64,000 nt of DNA from Halomonas sp. 7T (GTDB taxonomy: Bacteria; Pseudomonadota; Gammaproteobacteria; Pseudomonadales; Halomonadaceae), in NCBI RefSeq assembly GCF_025643255.1, contig NZ_CP087112.1, forward strand, positions 1,240,001 to 1,304,000, written 5' to 3'. The number at the start of each line of letters is the position of its first letter. Positions within the stretch are counted from its first letter, which is position 1. Positions 25,485-34,648 of this stretch are shown piece after piece. The notes under the pieces are model-generated. The model was not told the DNA's origin. It made no database searches and saw nothing but the letters and a program-made list of their open reading frames with translations. A program made the position numbers and the translations under genes.

Positions 25485-26525
25485 GTGGACGCTATTACGT
25501 TAACCCGCCCCGATGATTGGCACCTCCATTTACGCGATGACGAGGCGCTAAAAGCGGTGGTAGGCCACACCGCCGCCCAAATGGGCCGTGCTATTATTAT
25601 GCCAAACCTCAAGCCTCCCGTGACCACCACCGAGCAGGCCATTGCTTACCGCGAACGCATCTTGGCAGCACTTCCCAGTGGTAGCCAGTTTGAGCCGCTC
25701 ATGACGCTCTACTTGACTGATACAACCCCTGCCAGTGAAATTGAAAAAGCGGTTGAGAGCGGCGTGGTTAAAGCCGTTAAGCTTTATCCAGCGGGGGCGA
25801 CAACTAATTCAGCCTCTGGCGTTACGGATATTGCCCACTGTGATGAAGCCATTACGATGATGGCCAAGCTGGGAATGCCACTGCTGGTACACGGTGAAGT
25901 CACCGATAGTGATATCGATATTTTCGACCGCGAAGCAGCGTTCATAGAGCGAGTAATGAAGCCACTGCTGGCGAGACACCCTAATCTCAAGGTGGTGTTT
26001 GAACACATCACCACCCAGCAGGCGGCTGAATTTGTTGCGGCCGCGTCCGATAACATTGCAGCGACCATTACGGCTCACCATTTGCTGTTTAACCGTAATA
26101 AAATGCTGGCGGGCGGCATTCGTCCCCATTATTACTGTTTGCCAATTTTAAAACGCGAACAGCACCGCCAGGCATTACTCAAAGCAGCGACCAGTGGAAG
26201 CCCTAAATTTTTCCTGGGTACCGATAGTGCGCCGCATGCTCAAGGTGATAAAGAGTCGAGCTGTGGCTGCGCTGGTGCTTATACCGCACCTGCGGCAATC
26301 GAACTCTATGCCGTTGCCTTTGAAGAGATGCAGGCGCTAGATAAGCTTGAAGCTTTTGCAAGCTTAAATGGGCCGCGTTTTTACGGGCTTTCCCCCAATG
26401 CAGAAACCGTGACGCTTGAGCGCCGTGAATGGCGTCTGCCGGAACGCTTCCCCTACGCTGATGGGCAGGACATTATTCCGCTCATGGCAGGTGAAACCCT
26501 GCCGTGGGCGCTTAAAGGTGCCTAA
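25485..26525 (+). CDS. pyrC: Dihydroorotase (class II, PyrC)
   Basis: 346 residues from GTG 25485 (AGGA at 6 bp); E. coli PyrC has 348. Zinc ligands HLHLRD at the start, the carbamylated Lys region [30 protein letters not shown] and the catalytic Asp loop [16 protein letters not shown] are all present. It interconverts N-carbamoyl-aspartate and dihydroorotate in pyrimidine synthesis, in the cytosol. Transcribed alone between an inverted-repeat promoter and a strong terminator. Confidence 0.97.
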   Translation: MDAITLTRPDDWHLHLRDDEALKAVVGHTAAQMGRAIIMPNLKPPVTTTEQAIAYRERILAALPSGSQFEPLMTLYLTDTTPASEIEKAVESGVVKAVKLYPAGATTNSASGVTDIAHCDEAITMMAKLGMPLLVHGEVTDSDIDIFDREAAFIERVMKPLLARHPNLKVVFEHITTQQAAEFVAAASDNIAATITAHHLLFNRNKMLAGGIRPHYYCLPILKREQHRQALLKAATSGSPKFFLGTDSAPHAQGDKESSCGCAGAYTAPAAIELYAVAFEEMQALDKLEAFASLNGPRFYGLSPNAETVTLERREWRLPERFPYADGQDIIPLMAGETLPWALKGA

Positions 26526-26556
26526 ACAGCTTGCATAGGATAACCTCAAGCGTTTT

Positions 26557-26590
26557 ACGCAAAACGGAGCCGCATGGCTCCGTTTTGCGT
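26557..26590. terminator. Bidirectional terminator between pyrC and mtnN
   Basis: A perfect 15-bp stem, ACGCAAAACGGAGCC (26557-26571) with GGCTCCGTTTTGCGT (26576-26590), loop GCAT; internal A and T runs on each side suit both convergent genes. Confidence 0.9.
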
Positions 26591-26605
26591 CACGATAAAG
26601 TGAAC

Positions 26606-27313
26606 TTAAGCATTGCCGAGCGCGATTAGCATTTGATCAACCATACGGGCGGAGTGATCTGCGGCGATATCGAGAAACTGTTCAAAAGAGAGGTGGTTGT
26701 CGCCGCTGCCGGGAATATCCGAAAGCGCGCGGATAACCACAAATGGGCACCCGTAGAGGTGGCAGGTTTGTGCAATTGCGGCGCCTTCCATTTCAACTGC
26801 CAGCATCGTAGGGAACTGTGCGCGGGTAATGGCCACGCGTTCCGGATCGGCCATAAAGGCGTCTCCTGTGGCGATTAATCCTTCACGAACGTTCACTTCC
26901 CCCAGCGCTGTAATGGCGCCGCGTGCTACGTCGCGTAGCTGCTTATCAGCCTGATAAGCGGCGGGCATGCCGGGCACTTGACCTAACTCGTAGCCGAACA
27001 CGACGGCGTCCACATCATGGTGACGAACTTCATCAGAAATGATGACATCGCCGATGCTCAGATCGGTAGCGAAGCCGCCTGCTGAGCCGGTGTTAATGAT
27101 AGCGTCAGGTTGATGGCGCTCAAGCAGTATCGCAGTGCCCACCGCGGCGTTGACTTTGCCAATGCCTGACTGCAAAACCACAATTTCGAGGCCATGACGC
27201 GTGCCGGTATAAAAGACAAAGCCAGCGTGTTCATAACGCTCAGCATTTTCAAGCTGGCTTGCTAATAGGCTAACTTCTTGCGCCATCGCGCCAATAATTC
27301 CAATCCGTCGCAC
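26606..27313 (-). CDS. mtnN: 5'-methylthioadenosine/S-adenosylhomocysteine nucleosidase
   Basis: 235 residues (E. coli 232). It begins RIGIIGAMAQEVSLL, with the catalytic glutamate region LAVEMEGAAIAQTC (Glu about 174) and the catalytic Asp in RALSDIPGS (about 197). It cleaves adenine from MTA and SAH, recycling methionine and quorum-sensing by-products. It is 60 bp downstream of folD on the same strand; the two may be co-transcribed. Confidence 0.96.
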   Translation of the reverse strand: MRRIGIIGAMAQEVSLLASQLENAERYEHAGFVFYTGTRHGLEIVVLQSGIGKVNAAVGTAILLERHQPDAIINTGSAGGFATDLSIGDVIISDEVRHHDVDAVVFGYELGQVPGMPAAYQADKQLRDVARGAITALGEVNVREGLIATGDAFMADPERVAITRAQFPTMLAVEMEGAAIAQTCHLYGCPFVVIRALSDIPGSGDNHLSFEQFLDIAADHSARMVDQMLIALGNA

Positions 27314-27372
27314 GTTAGGGTGCTCCTTGGTTATTTAGTGCCATCGGTAAGTGGCGTTAATAATTAGCCTTA

Positions 27373-28233
27373 TTACGGCGTTTGGTCGTGGCGTTCAGCG
27401 GCCTCTAGGGTGTTCTCAAGAAGAGTGGCAACGGTCATCGGTCCTACGCCGCCGGGTACCGGCGTTATAAAGCTGGCGCGTTCAGCGGCGATGGCAAAGT
27501 CGACATCTCCCGCCAGTGAACCATCTTCTTGTCGGTTAATACCTACATCGATAACAATCGCGCCAGGCTTGATCCATTCGCTATTGACGATACCCGGTTT
27601 TCCGACAGCAACCACCAGCAGATCAGCACGGCTAACATGCGCCTGAAGGTTTTGGGTAAAACGATGACAAACCGTTGTGGTGCAGCCTGCAAGCATCAGC
27701 TCCAGTGCCATAGGGCGGCCCACGATGTTAGAGGCGCCGACAACGGTGGCATCTAACCCACGCACTGCAATGCCGGTTTGTGCCAGCATCGTCATAATGC
27801 CTTTGGGTGTACAAGGGCGGAGTGACGGTATGCGCTGTGCCAAGCGGCCAATGTTATAGGGGTGAAAGCCGTCAACGTCCTTGTCAGGGCGAATGCGTTC
27901 TAAAATTGGTCTAGCATCCATATGCTCTGGCAACGGTAGCTGAACCAGAATACCGTCTACCGCTGGGTCATCGTTTAAACGATCGACTAAAGCCTCTAGT
28001 GTTGCCTGCGTCGTATTGGCGGGCAGGGCATGTTGGAAAGAGAGAATGCCCGCCTGCTCGCAGGCGCGATGCTTATTACTGACATAAACGTGAGACGCTG
28101 GGTCTTCGCCAACCACGACAACGGCTAGTCCGGGTGCTCGAACGCCGGCTTGTTGGCGTGCGCTGACTTTTTCGGCAACGGCGTGACGGACATTAGCGGC
28201 AATGGCTTTGCCATCGATGAGTTGGGCGGCCAT
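27373..28233 (-). CDS. folD: Methylenetetrahydrofolate dehydrogenase/cyclohydrolase FolD
   Basis: 286 residues from ATG 28233 (AGGGAT at 8 bp), the usual length. Motifs: [10 protein letters not shown] with the catalytic Lys, [29 protein letters not shown], the NADP site [13 protein letters not shown] and the end [19 protein letters not shown]. It converts methylene-THF to formyl-THF, downstream of the one-carbon units that the glycine cleavage system supplies. It is divergent from the tRNA cluster starting at 28443. Confidence 0.97.
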   Translation of the reverse strand: MAAQLIDGKAIAANVRHAVAEKVSARQQAGVRAPGLAVVVVGEDPASHVYVSNKHRACEQAGILSFQHALPANTTQATLEALVDRLNDDPAVDGILVQLPLPEHMDARPILERIRPDKDVDGFHPYNIGRLAQRIPSLRPCTPKGIMTMLAQTGIAVRGLDATVVGASNIVGRPMALELMLAGCTTTVCHRFTQNLQAHVSRADLLVVAVGKPGIVNSEWIKPGAIVIDVGINRQEDGSLAGDVDFAIAAERASFITPVPGGVGPMTVATLLENTLEAAERHDQTP

Positions 28234-28442
28234 GTAGAGATCCCTATACGAAGTGGAAGAGCGAAGCAGGCTGCTAAACGTGCGCAGCAAGGTGCTTTCT
28301 ATAAGGGGCAATTTTCGCATGCTAGGGCGGGAAGGCAAAGCGTCTATCGAATCAATCACTTTAAGTGTTGACTTTAAAATTAAAAGTAGTAATATAAGCC
28401 TCGCTTGAGACGGGATATGCAGCAGCGTCTAAGGTAAGAAAT

Positions 28443-28519
28443 CGGGATGTAGCGCAGTCTGGTAGCGCGCCTGCTTTGGGAGCAGGATGTCGGGGGTTCG
28501 AATCCCTCCATCCCGACCA
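28443..28519 (+). tRNA. tRNA-Pro(TGG)
   Basis: A 77-nt cloverleaf: acceptor CGGGATG/CATCCCG, anticodon stem CCTGC/GCAGG with loop TTTGGGA (anticodon TGG), T loop TTCGAAT, encoded CCA. First of four clustered tRNAs. Confidence 0.96.
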
Positions 28520-28611
28520 CATACCTAGCGCGGAAGGTGGTAGCTTGCTTTTCCAGACTTTGGTTGTTGTCAAGTGCTCATCAGTATTCTGAACATTGGA
28601 ATGCCTCATGT

Positions 28612-28688
28612 GCGCCTATAGCTCAACCGGATAGAGCAACGGCCTTCTAAGCCGTAGGTTGCGGGTTCAAGTCCTGCTGGGCGCGCCA
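28612..28688 (+). tRNA. tRNA-Arg(TCT)
   Basis: A 77-nt cloverleaf: acceptor GCGCCTA/TGGGCGC, anticodon stem ACGGC/GCCGT with loop CTTCTAA (anticodon TCT), T loop TTCAAGT, encoded CCA. It reads AGA, and AGG by wobble. Confidence 0.95.
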
Positions 28689-28780
28689 TTAATTTAATCA
28701 CTTTATCTTTCAAGTGGCTAAATTGATAATAGCGTTCACATGCAGCGATCAAAAAGTTGTTCTTGAAGTACTTCATCTAT

Positions 28781-28856
28781 GGTGGATGTAGCTCAGTGGT
28801 AGAGCCCCGGATTGTGGCTCCGGTGGTCGTGGGTTCGATCCCCATCATCCACCCCA
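28781..28856 (+). tRNA. tRNA-His(GTG), copy 1
   Basis: 76 nt including the extra 5' G (G-1) of histidine tRNAs: acceptor GTGGATG/CATCCAC, anticodon stem CCGGA/TCCGG with loop TTGTGGC (anticodon GTG), encoded CCA. Identical to copy 2. Confidence 0.96.
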
Positions 28857-28888
28857 TTGATGATATGTACTTTCCAGTTTTAGGTTGT

Positions 28889-28964
28889 GGTGGATGTAGC
28901 TCAGTGGTAGAGCCCCGGATTGTGGCTCCGGTGGTCGTGGGTTCGATCCCCATCATCCACCCCA
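28889..28964 (+). tRNA. tRNA-His(GTG), copy 2
   Basis: Identical in sequence to the copy 108 bp upstream; the flanking spacers differ, so only the tRNA itself is conserved. The following spacer (28965-29123) is AT-rich, with a T7 run near 29010 preceded by a weak GCTT/AAGC pairing that may end the tRNA transcript. Confidence 0.96.
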
Positions 28965-29123
28965 TTAACCTTTCCCCTCCTTGTATGCTTCCCCATTAAT
29001 TCCAATAAGCTTTTTTTGCTTTCCAGCGCTTATCAACTCTTATCTTCGTTAATATTCATAGCTTTAAAATTACATATCTTTAAGACGATAGTTCTTCTCT
29101 CCACGATGTACCCCTCAGCGTTT

Positions 29124-32100
29124 TCACCTCGGCATTAATTTGATATTGGTATCGACGGTATCAGTAATCGGTTCAGGCTCCCCCAGTAAGTACCCTTGTG
29201 CAAAATCAATTCCCAATGACTGCAGTTTAGCTAGCGTTTCTTTTGTTTCGACATGCTCTGCGATGGTGTCCAAGGCTAGTGCTTTGCTAACAGAGTGAAT
29301 GGCTTCCACCATTGCGCTATCGATGGGATCTTGGTGGATGTTGCGAATAAAACTGCCATCTATTTTTAAAAAATCCACTGGCAGATGTTTTAGGTAGCTA
29401 AACGATGACAGCCCGGTGCCAAAATCATCTAAGGCGAACCGGCAACCACACTTTTTTAATGCGTGAATCAGCTCGCTGACTTTTGAGAGCTGAGCAATGG
29501 CCGCACTTTCTGTTATTTCAAAACACAAACTTCCTGCGGGTAAATCTGCGCGTTGCACCTGTTGAATGAGGTCGCGGCAAAAATCGCTGTCTGAAAGTGA
29601 ATCGCCCGATAAATTGATTCCCCAATAACCAACCTTACTCGTCTCACTATCAGGTGTCGCATCCTGGCTGACTAAGCAGCGATAGCGATCGGTGAGCCAT
29701 GCAAGCGTATTACGAACTACCCAGCGGTCGATGCGCACCATAAAATGATAACGCTCAGCCGCAGGCATAAAGCTGCCTGGGGAGATAAGCGTGCCGTTCT
29801 CTTCAAGGCGCAGCAGAATTTCTCGATAGCCAGGGCCTGTGCCGCATACCGTTTGAACAGGTTGTGAGAAAAGTCTGAAGCTATCATTGTCTAGTGCGTT
29901 TTGAAGCCGCTGAAACCACGCTAATTGCCCATGGCGCTCTAACAAAAAGTGGTCGTCTGGTTGATGGCAGTGAATACGGTTACGTCCCGCTTCTTTGGCA
30001 CTATAGCAGGCGGCATCGGCGGCATGCAGCGTGTCGGATAGGCGCATCGGTTGTTCTGATGCGATAGGGACGATGCCAATGCTGACCCCTATGCCGAACG
30101 TGTGGTCTTTCCAGGCAAAGCGGAAACATTCGATGTCGCGTCGCACTGCTTCGCAAATCAGCTTGGCTTTATCTAGCGGGCAATCTGGCAGGATAAGAGC
30201 AAACTCATCACCGCCAAGTCGGGCAACGGTATCGCTGTTGCGCACGTGGGATTTGAGTTTCACCGCGACCTGTCTTAACAGCTCATCGCCCGCCAAGTGG
30301 CCGCAGGTGTCGTTCACTATTTTGAATTGATCAAGGTCCAAGTAGCAGAGCACATGAGAGCTTTGGGGTTGCTCAAGCAGCTCGGTTAGCAGTGTTTCAA
30401 ACGCCCGACGATTAATTAAACCGGTCAAGTTATCGTGAGTGGCTTGGTAATTGAGTTGTTCAGATAGTTTGTGGGTCAAGCTTACATCTTGGAAAACAAC
30501 CACCGCCCCTAGCGTTAAGCCATTGCGTGAGCGAATGGGGGCTGCACTGTGCTGGATAGGGTGGCGTTTGTTGTTTTGATCGACTAATTGGCATTGTTCT
30601 CTAAAGTGAACGGCCTTGTGTTGGGTGAGTACCTGACGGGCAGGGTTGTTGAGAGGCTGGTCGTGGAGTTCGTCACGCAATTGATAAATCATTTGAATCG
30701 GTTTGTTGAGAGCTTCTTTAAAGTCCCATCCAGTGAGCCGCTGGGCCTCTGCATTCAGAAAGGTGACGTTGCCACTGGCGTCACAGGTAATGACACCATC
30801 GCCGATGGAGGCTAACGTTGTGCGAGCAAGGTCTCGTTCGCGATTGAGTTGCTCTTGGAGCTGTTTGCGCTCGGTAATATCGCGCACCATGCCAGAACAC
30901 TCCGAGGCAGAGCCAAGCGCACCCTCACTGACCTGCACCTCCAGATAGCGTATTTGCTGCTCATCGGTGCGCCTTTTGACTTCATGGCGCGCTCCCGGGG
31001 TGAGTGGGTGGTCGGGCAATAGTTCACTGACGTGTTTGCCAATCAGTTGGTCAGCAGTGACACCAAAGAGTGCCTCAGCCCCTGGGTTAAGGTCGGTCAA
31101 GATGCCGTCCGCCTGCCAGGTAATGACGCCGTCACGTAAATTGCGCAGCATCACCTGGGTGTGGCCTACCGCTCGTTCTAGTGCCGCTGACACGCGGTTG
31201 TAACCGGCGGCGATTTCGCCTACCTCAGTAAACGGGTCTGCATCTATGCGTTGTCGCATATCGCCTTGTTGCTCATGCTGACGCATATGTTCCAACAGCT
31301 GGTTGAGTTCGTTTTTCGCACCGTGCTCGGCGAGGTTCAGGCCCATTTTTTCAGCGTCAGCAGAGACGCGTAGCGGTAAAACGTTGGGTAATAAACGCTG
31401 CGTGGTTTTAAATAGCAGCCACGCCATGCCAAAGCTCCAAGCACCGCATACAAGGACACCTATCAGCTGAACGCCAAATTGATCTGCTCTGCTCAGCGAT
31501 AATCCTAATGTGTTTGGGTCGGCAAACCAGGGAAGGGCGAGGGTTCCCCATATGCCCGCCACTAAGTGCGCGGGTATTGCCCCTACGGCATCATCAATAT
31601 GCCGTTTTAATAACCACTCGCTCGATAACACCATTAATATGCCGCTAATACTGCCCATTAAAAATGCCGCTGACAGTGAAATAACGTTGGCGCCGGCGGT
31701 AACCGCCACAAGCCCAGCGATAGCACCGTTAATGGCATACATGACATCGGCATAGCGGCGTACCCGCCAGCCCATCAGCATGGCTGATAAAATACCGCCT
31801 ACTGCGCCGAGTATGGTGTTGGCGATAATCCCAGGAACGTCACTGCTGAGCGCGAGAGTGCTTCCCCCATTAAACCCAATCCAGCCTAAAATCATAAAGA
31901 GCGCGCCAAGCATGGCGAATGGTAGATTGCCAGCAGGAAACATGGCGGGTGGTTGGTTGGGTTGGAACCTGCCACGGCGAGGGCCGATAATCAAGACAGC
32001 GGCTAATGCCACCCAGCCGCCTACGCTGTGAACGACGGTTGCACCGGCAAAGTCCATAAAGCCAAGTGCTTCGAGCCATCCGGGCGCTCCTCCTAATAAA

Positions 32101-32537
32101 CCACCCCAAGCCCAGTGACCGAAAAGGGGATAGATAAGTAGCGCTATCCAAAATGACGCCCAAAGGTAGCCAAGAAACGCCATCCGCTCAGCGACAGCAC
32201 CGGCAACAATGGTGGCGGCGGTGGCGCAAAACATGGCTTGGAAAATAAACACGGTTAGCGTCCAACTACCGGCTGACTCAAGTTCCCAGCCAAATAAAGA
32301 GGTGCCCATCCAGCCTGAATGAGACGAGCCAAACATAACGCCAAAACCCACAAACCAGAAAACGCTGACAGCAATGGCAAAGTCAGCCAAGTTTTTCATG
32401 GCCACGTTGATCGTGTTTTTGGTTCTAGTGGTACCCGCTTCAAGGCAGAGAAAACCGGCCTGCATAGAGAAAACTAACGCTGCTGCCCATAATATCCAAA
32501 GCGTATCGATTAATGTGGTGTCAAAAGCGTGAGGCAT
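29124..32537 (-). CDS. Ammonium transporter fused to HAMP-like, PAS, PAS, GGDEF and EAL domains
   Basis: 1137 residues from ATG 32537 (AAGGAT at 6 bp). Residues 1-385 are a full Amt/Rh channel: ATIVAGAVAERM, the twin histidines at about 170 (GATVVHSVGG) and 324 (AIPAHLVAGIWG), and the Amt tail LRVSADAEKMGLNLAEHG. A HAMP-like linker (about 400-455) leads to two PAS domains (about 460-555 and 572-690). Then comes a GGDEF cyclase with an intact RLGGDEF (775-779) and an EAL domain with REILLRL, EITES, DDFGTGLSSF and KIDGSFI. Ammonium binding or flux is probably read out as a change in cyclic-di-GMP. It is a single gene on its own; Amt-sensor fusions are known elsewhere with kinases or cyclases, and the output direction here is open. 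Confidence 0.93.
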   Translation of the reverse strand: MPHAFDTTLIDTLWILWAAALVFSMQAGFLCLEAGTTRTKNTINVAMKNLADFAIAVSVFWFVGFGVMFGSSHSGWMGTSLFGWELESAGSWTLTVFIFQAMFCATAATIVAGAVAERMAFLGYLWASFWIALLIYPLFGHWAWGGLLGGAPGWLEALGFMDFAGATVVHSVGGWVALAAVLIIGPRRGRFQPNQPPAMFPAGNLPFAMLGALFMILGWIGFNGGSTLALSSDVPGIIANTILGAVGGILSAMLMGWRVRRYADVMYAINGAIAGLVAVTAGANVISLSAAFLMGSISGILMVLSSEWLLKRHIDDAVGAIPAHLVAGIWGTLALPWFADPNTLGLSLSRADQFGVQLIGVLVCGAWSFGMAWLLFKTTQRLLPNVLPLRVSADAEKMGLNLAEHGAKNELNQLLEHMRQHEQQGDMRQRIDADPFTEVGEIAAGYNRVSAALERAVGHTQVMLRNLRDGVITWQADGILTDLNPGAEALFGVTADQLIGKHVSELLPDHPLTPGARHEVKRRTDEQQIRYLEVQVSEGALGSASECSGMVRDITERKQLQEQLNRERDLARTTLASIGDGVITCDASGNVTFLNAEAQRLTGWDFKEALNKPIQMIYQLRDELHDQPLNNPARQVLTQHKAVHFREQCQLVDQNNKRHPIQHSAAPIRSRNGLTLGAVVVFQDVSLTHKLSEQLNYQATHDNLTGLINRRAFETLLTELLEQPQSSHVLCYLDLDQFKIVNDTCGHLAGDELLRQVAVKLKSHVRNSDTVARLGGDEFALILPDCPLDKAKLICEAVRRDIECFRFAWKDHTFGIGVSIGIVPIASEQPMRLSDTLHAADAACYSAKEAGRNRIHCHQPDDHFLLERHGQLAWFQRLQNALDNDSFRLFSQPVQTVCGTGPGYREILLRLEENGTLISPGSFMPAAERYHFMVRIDRWVVRNTLAWLTDRYRCLVSQDATPDSETSKVGYWGINLSGDSLSDSDFCRDLIQQVQRADLPAGSLCFEITESAAIAQLSKVSELIHALKKCGCRFALDDFGTGLSSFSYLKHLPVDFLKIDGSFIRNIHQDPIDSAMVEAIHSVSKALALDTIAEHVETKETLAKLQSLGIDFAQGYLLGEPEPITDTVDTNIKLMPR

Positions 32538-32871
32538 GGGGCAATCCTTGTGCAATATTGGTGCGCATGGAGCACTGCTCTGGTGCTGCTCACTGACAGC
32601 CGCGCCACAGAGCGGTTGGGTTTGCCTCTTTATGGACGCGTTAGCAGGTGCTTATAAGCAAGTGCTCATAATGATTAAGCAATTGCCGTGCCGTATTTAG
32701 TTAACTCATCTTTATTTGTGTTTTTTACGGTATTAATAACTAAAAAAATCAGTAAAAACAGTTTTTAAAACTGTATAAAAGCCAGATAAATGGTGATATT
32801 TTTCAATCAGTTGGGTTTTGTGACATTCACTGGCAAAAGCTATTTAATAACGTTCGCAGGAGTGCATCAGA
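32538..32871. promoter_or_regulatory. Divergent AT-rich control region with a 17-bp palindrome
   Basis: 334 bp without a gene, divergent between the Amt fusion and the DadA-like gene. At 32758-32774 a perfect palindrome (ACAGTTTT-T-AAAACTGT) lies about 98 bp before the DadA-like start and is a good operator candidate. The rest is AT-rich, with no certain promoter elements. Confidence 0.5.
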
Positions 32872-34113
32872 ATGGCGCGTCAAACGGTGGTTTTAGGGGC
32901 AGGCATGGTAGGTGTCAGCATTGCGTGGCATTTACAGCAACGTGGTCATCAGGTGACATTAGTTGATCGCTGCCAGCCTGGCCGCGAAACCTCCTTTGGT
33001 AACGCGGGTATTATCCAGCGGGAAGCCGTTAGACCTTATCCTTTTCCAAGGGATATGAAGACCATTCTCAGCGTATTGCCCAATAACCGTGTGGATATTC
33101 GCTATCGCCCGGCAGGTATGATTAATGCGGCATCGCCTCTGCTGAGTTATTGGCACCACTCTTCCTCGCGTCTGTATAAAAAGATTATTCCTGAGTGGGC
33201 CTCACTGATTCAGCTTTGCCTAGAGACGCATGGGCCGATGATTGAAGCCGCAGGTGCAGAGCATTTAGTGCGCCGTGAAGGCTGGCTGGAAATTTATCGC
33301 ACGCCGGCAAAGCTTGCGCAGCGAGTAAAAGAGGCTGAAGAAGCACGCTCTCTATACGGTGTGCAGTTTGCGGTGCTGGATCGAGCGGCCCTCACGGAAA
33401 AAGAGCCGGATTTAAGCAGTGATATTATCGGAGCGATTCACTGGCTCGACCCATGGACAGTGGCTGATCCAGGCGGTTTGGTAGCTGCATACGCTGCTTC
33501 GTTTGTTGAGCAAGGCGGACGAGTGCTTCAAACCGATATTAATAGCTTCCAGCAACAGGGAGATGGTTGGACAATCGATACCGCTGCTGAGCAATTAGAA
33601 GCAGATGAGGTAGTAGTAGCGCTCGGGCCTTGGGCAGGAGAGTGGCTGAAGAAATTGGGCTATCACTTCCCGACGTTTGTTAAGCGTGGTTACCATATGC
33701 ACTATGCAACTCAGCCGGATGCTAAGTTGCACTACTGGTTGATGGACGCTGAGGTGGGTTATTTGCTGGCGCCAATGAATGCTGGCATCAGGCTTACAAC
33801 AGGCGCCGAGCTGGATCGCCTTGAGTCACCGGCCCATGAACAGCAGCTGGGTGCTGCCGAAAAAGTGGCACGCACCGTTTTCCCTCTTGGCGAGCGTCGT
33901 GATGCTGCAGCGTGGAAGGGAGCACGACCATGCTTACCGGACATGAAGCCTGTTATTGGCCCAGCGCCACGCCACCCTGGATTATGGTTAGCGTTTGGTC
34001 ACGGCCACCAAGGATTTACCCTAGGGCCAGCGACGGGGCAGTTGCTGGCCGATATGATGGAAGGCAAATCAACCGCTATCGATATGGCCCCATTTAGAGC
34101 AGAGCGTTTTTAA
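32872..34113 (+). CDS. D-amino-acid dehydrogenase-like FAD oxidoreductase
   Basis: 413 residues, ATG 32872 with AGGAG upstream. The dinucleotide-binding start VVLGAGMVGVSIAWHLQQRG (GxGxxG) and SFGNAGIIQ are DadA-like. FAD and substrate segments VVVALGPWAGEWLKKLGY and the C-terminal KPVIGPAPRHPGLWLAFGHGHQGFTLGPATG complete the DAO fold. Such enzymes oxidise D-amino acids or secondary amines to keto acids, releasing ammonia and passing electrons to the membrane. It is divergent from the ammonium-transporter fusion, a suggestive but unproven link. The substrate is uncertain; glycine oxidase and other DAO-family roles are possible. Confidence 0.87.
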   Translation: MARQTVVLGAGMVGVSIAWHLQQRGHQVTLVDRCQPGRETSFGNAGIIQREAVRPYPFPRDMKTILSVLPNNRVDIRYRPAGMINAASPLLSYWHHSSSRLYKKIIPEWASLIQLCLETHGPMIEAAGAEHLVRREGWLEIYRTPAKLAQRVKEAEEARSLYGVQFAVLDRAALTEKEPDLSSDIIGAIHWLDPWTVADPGGLVAAYAASFVEQGGRVLQTDINSFQQQGDGWTIDTAAEQLEADEVVVALGPWAGEWLKKLGYHFPTFVKRGYHMHYATQPDAKLHYWLMDAEVGYLLAPMNAGIRLTTGAELDRLESPAHEQQLGAAEKVARTVFPLGERRDAAAWKGARPCLPDMKPVIGPAPRHPGLWLAFGHGHQGFTLGPATGQLLADMMEGKSTAIDMAPFRAERF

Positions 34114-34234
34114 TTCGAACTGCTTGATGCTGTCTGCATACCAAAATAGCTGAATCTAGATAATGAGAAAGTTGGTGTGGGGAGTGTGGTTTTGCTACGC
34201 TGGTTGTATGCATTTCTGAAATGTGGGGTGAAGT

Positions 34235-34444
34235 ATGGACGTATCAGCAAGTAGTGCAGTCAGCACCGCGCTTTATATGAACCAGGCGCAGACCGCTGAG
34301 CAAGCCCAAATGGAGGTTTTTAGACAAGCACTTGAAGATCAGTCTGATCAAGTGACTGAAGTCTTAGCATCGGCTGACACCAGTGCTCAGCCAGATCTAG
34401 CAAAAGAAGGAAGCTTGGGCACTAACGTCAACACCTTCGCGTAA
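34235..34444 (+). CDS. YjfB-like small protein (putative motility-associated family)
   Basis: 69 residues, ATG 34235 after GGGGTGA. It matches the YjfB family pattern: an MDVSASSAVSTAL opening, a helical AQMEVFRQALEDQ core and the LGTNVNTFA ending (family: LGxxVNxxA). These small proteins are called putative motility proteins, with no known mechanism. It is a single gene with a strong terminator at 34481. A 17-bp piece of the gene (34331-34347) recurs just after the stop codon. Confidence 0.8.
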   Translation: MDVSASSAVSTALYMNQAQTAEQAQMEVFRQALEDQSDQVTEVLASADTSAQPDLAKEGSLGTNVNTFA

Positions 34445-34471
34445 GCCCCTGCCGCTTGAAGATCAGTCTGA
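34331..34471 (+). repeat. 17-bp direct repeat within and just after the YjfB-like gene
   Basis: CTTGAAGATCAGTCTGA occurs at 34331-34347 inside the gene and again at 34455-34471, 11 bp after the stop codon; the CAAGT that follows the second copy also follows the first after one extra T. Length and closeness make chance unlikely, so a small duplication is probable. Confidence 0.8.
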
Positions 34472-34480
34472 CAAGTATAC

Positions 34481-34507
34481 AAACGCCGGTTATCCGGCGT
34501 TTTTTTT
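34481..34507 (+). terminator. Terminator of the YjfB-like gene
   Basis: AAACGCCGG (34481-34489) pairs with CCGGCGTTT (34494-34502) around TTAT, followed by T's to 34507. Confidence 0.93.
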
Positions 34508-34648
34508 GCTTTATTTTTACCTGAGCATTGCGATGGCGATGTCTCCTGGTATGCCGATATCGCCTAGTTGCGTTACCATATGCACACTTAAGCGCCGCTG
34601 CTGCGCGCGCTCCCTAGGATTGAATTGCATCATCTTTCAGAGAGTCTA

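Noticed and set aside
28781..28964. Direct repeats that could be mistaken for a CRISPR array or duplicated protein gene
   Set aside because: They are two tRNA-His cloverleafs with encoded CCA; there are only two copies and the small reading frames across them are meaningless.
32541..32565. NtrC site in front of the Amt fusion
   Set aside because: Only one half-site (GCACC on the minus strand) fits; the second half does not match.
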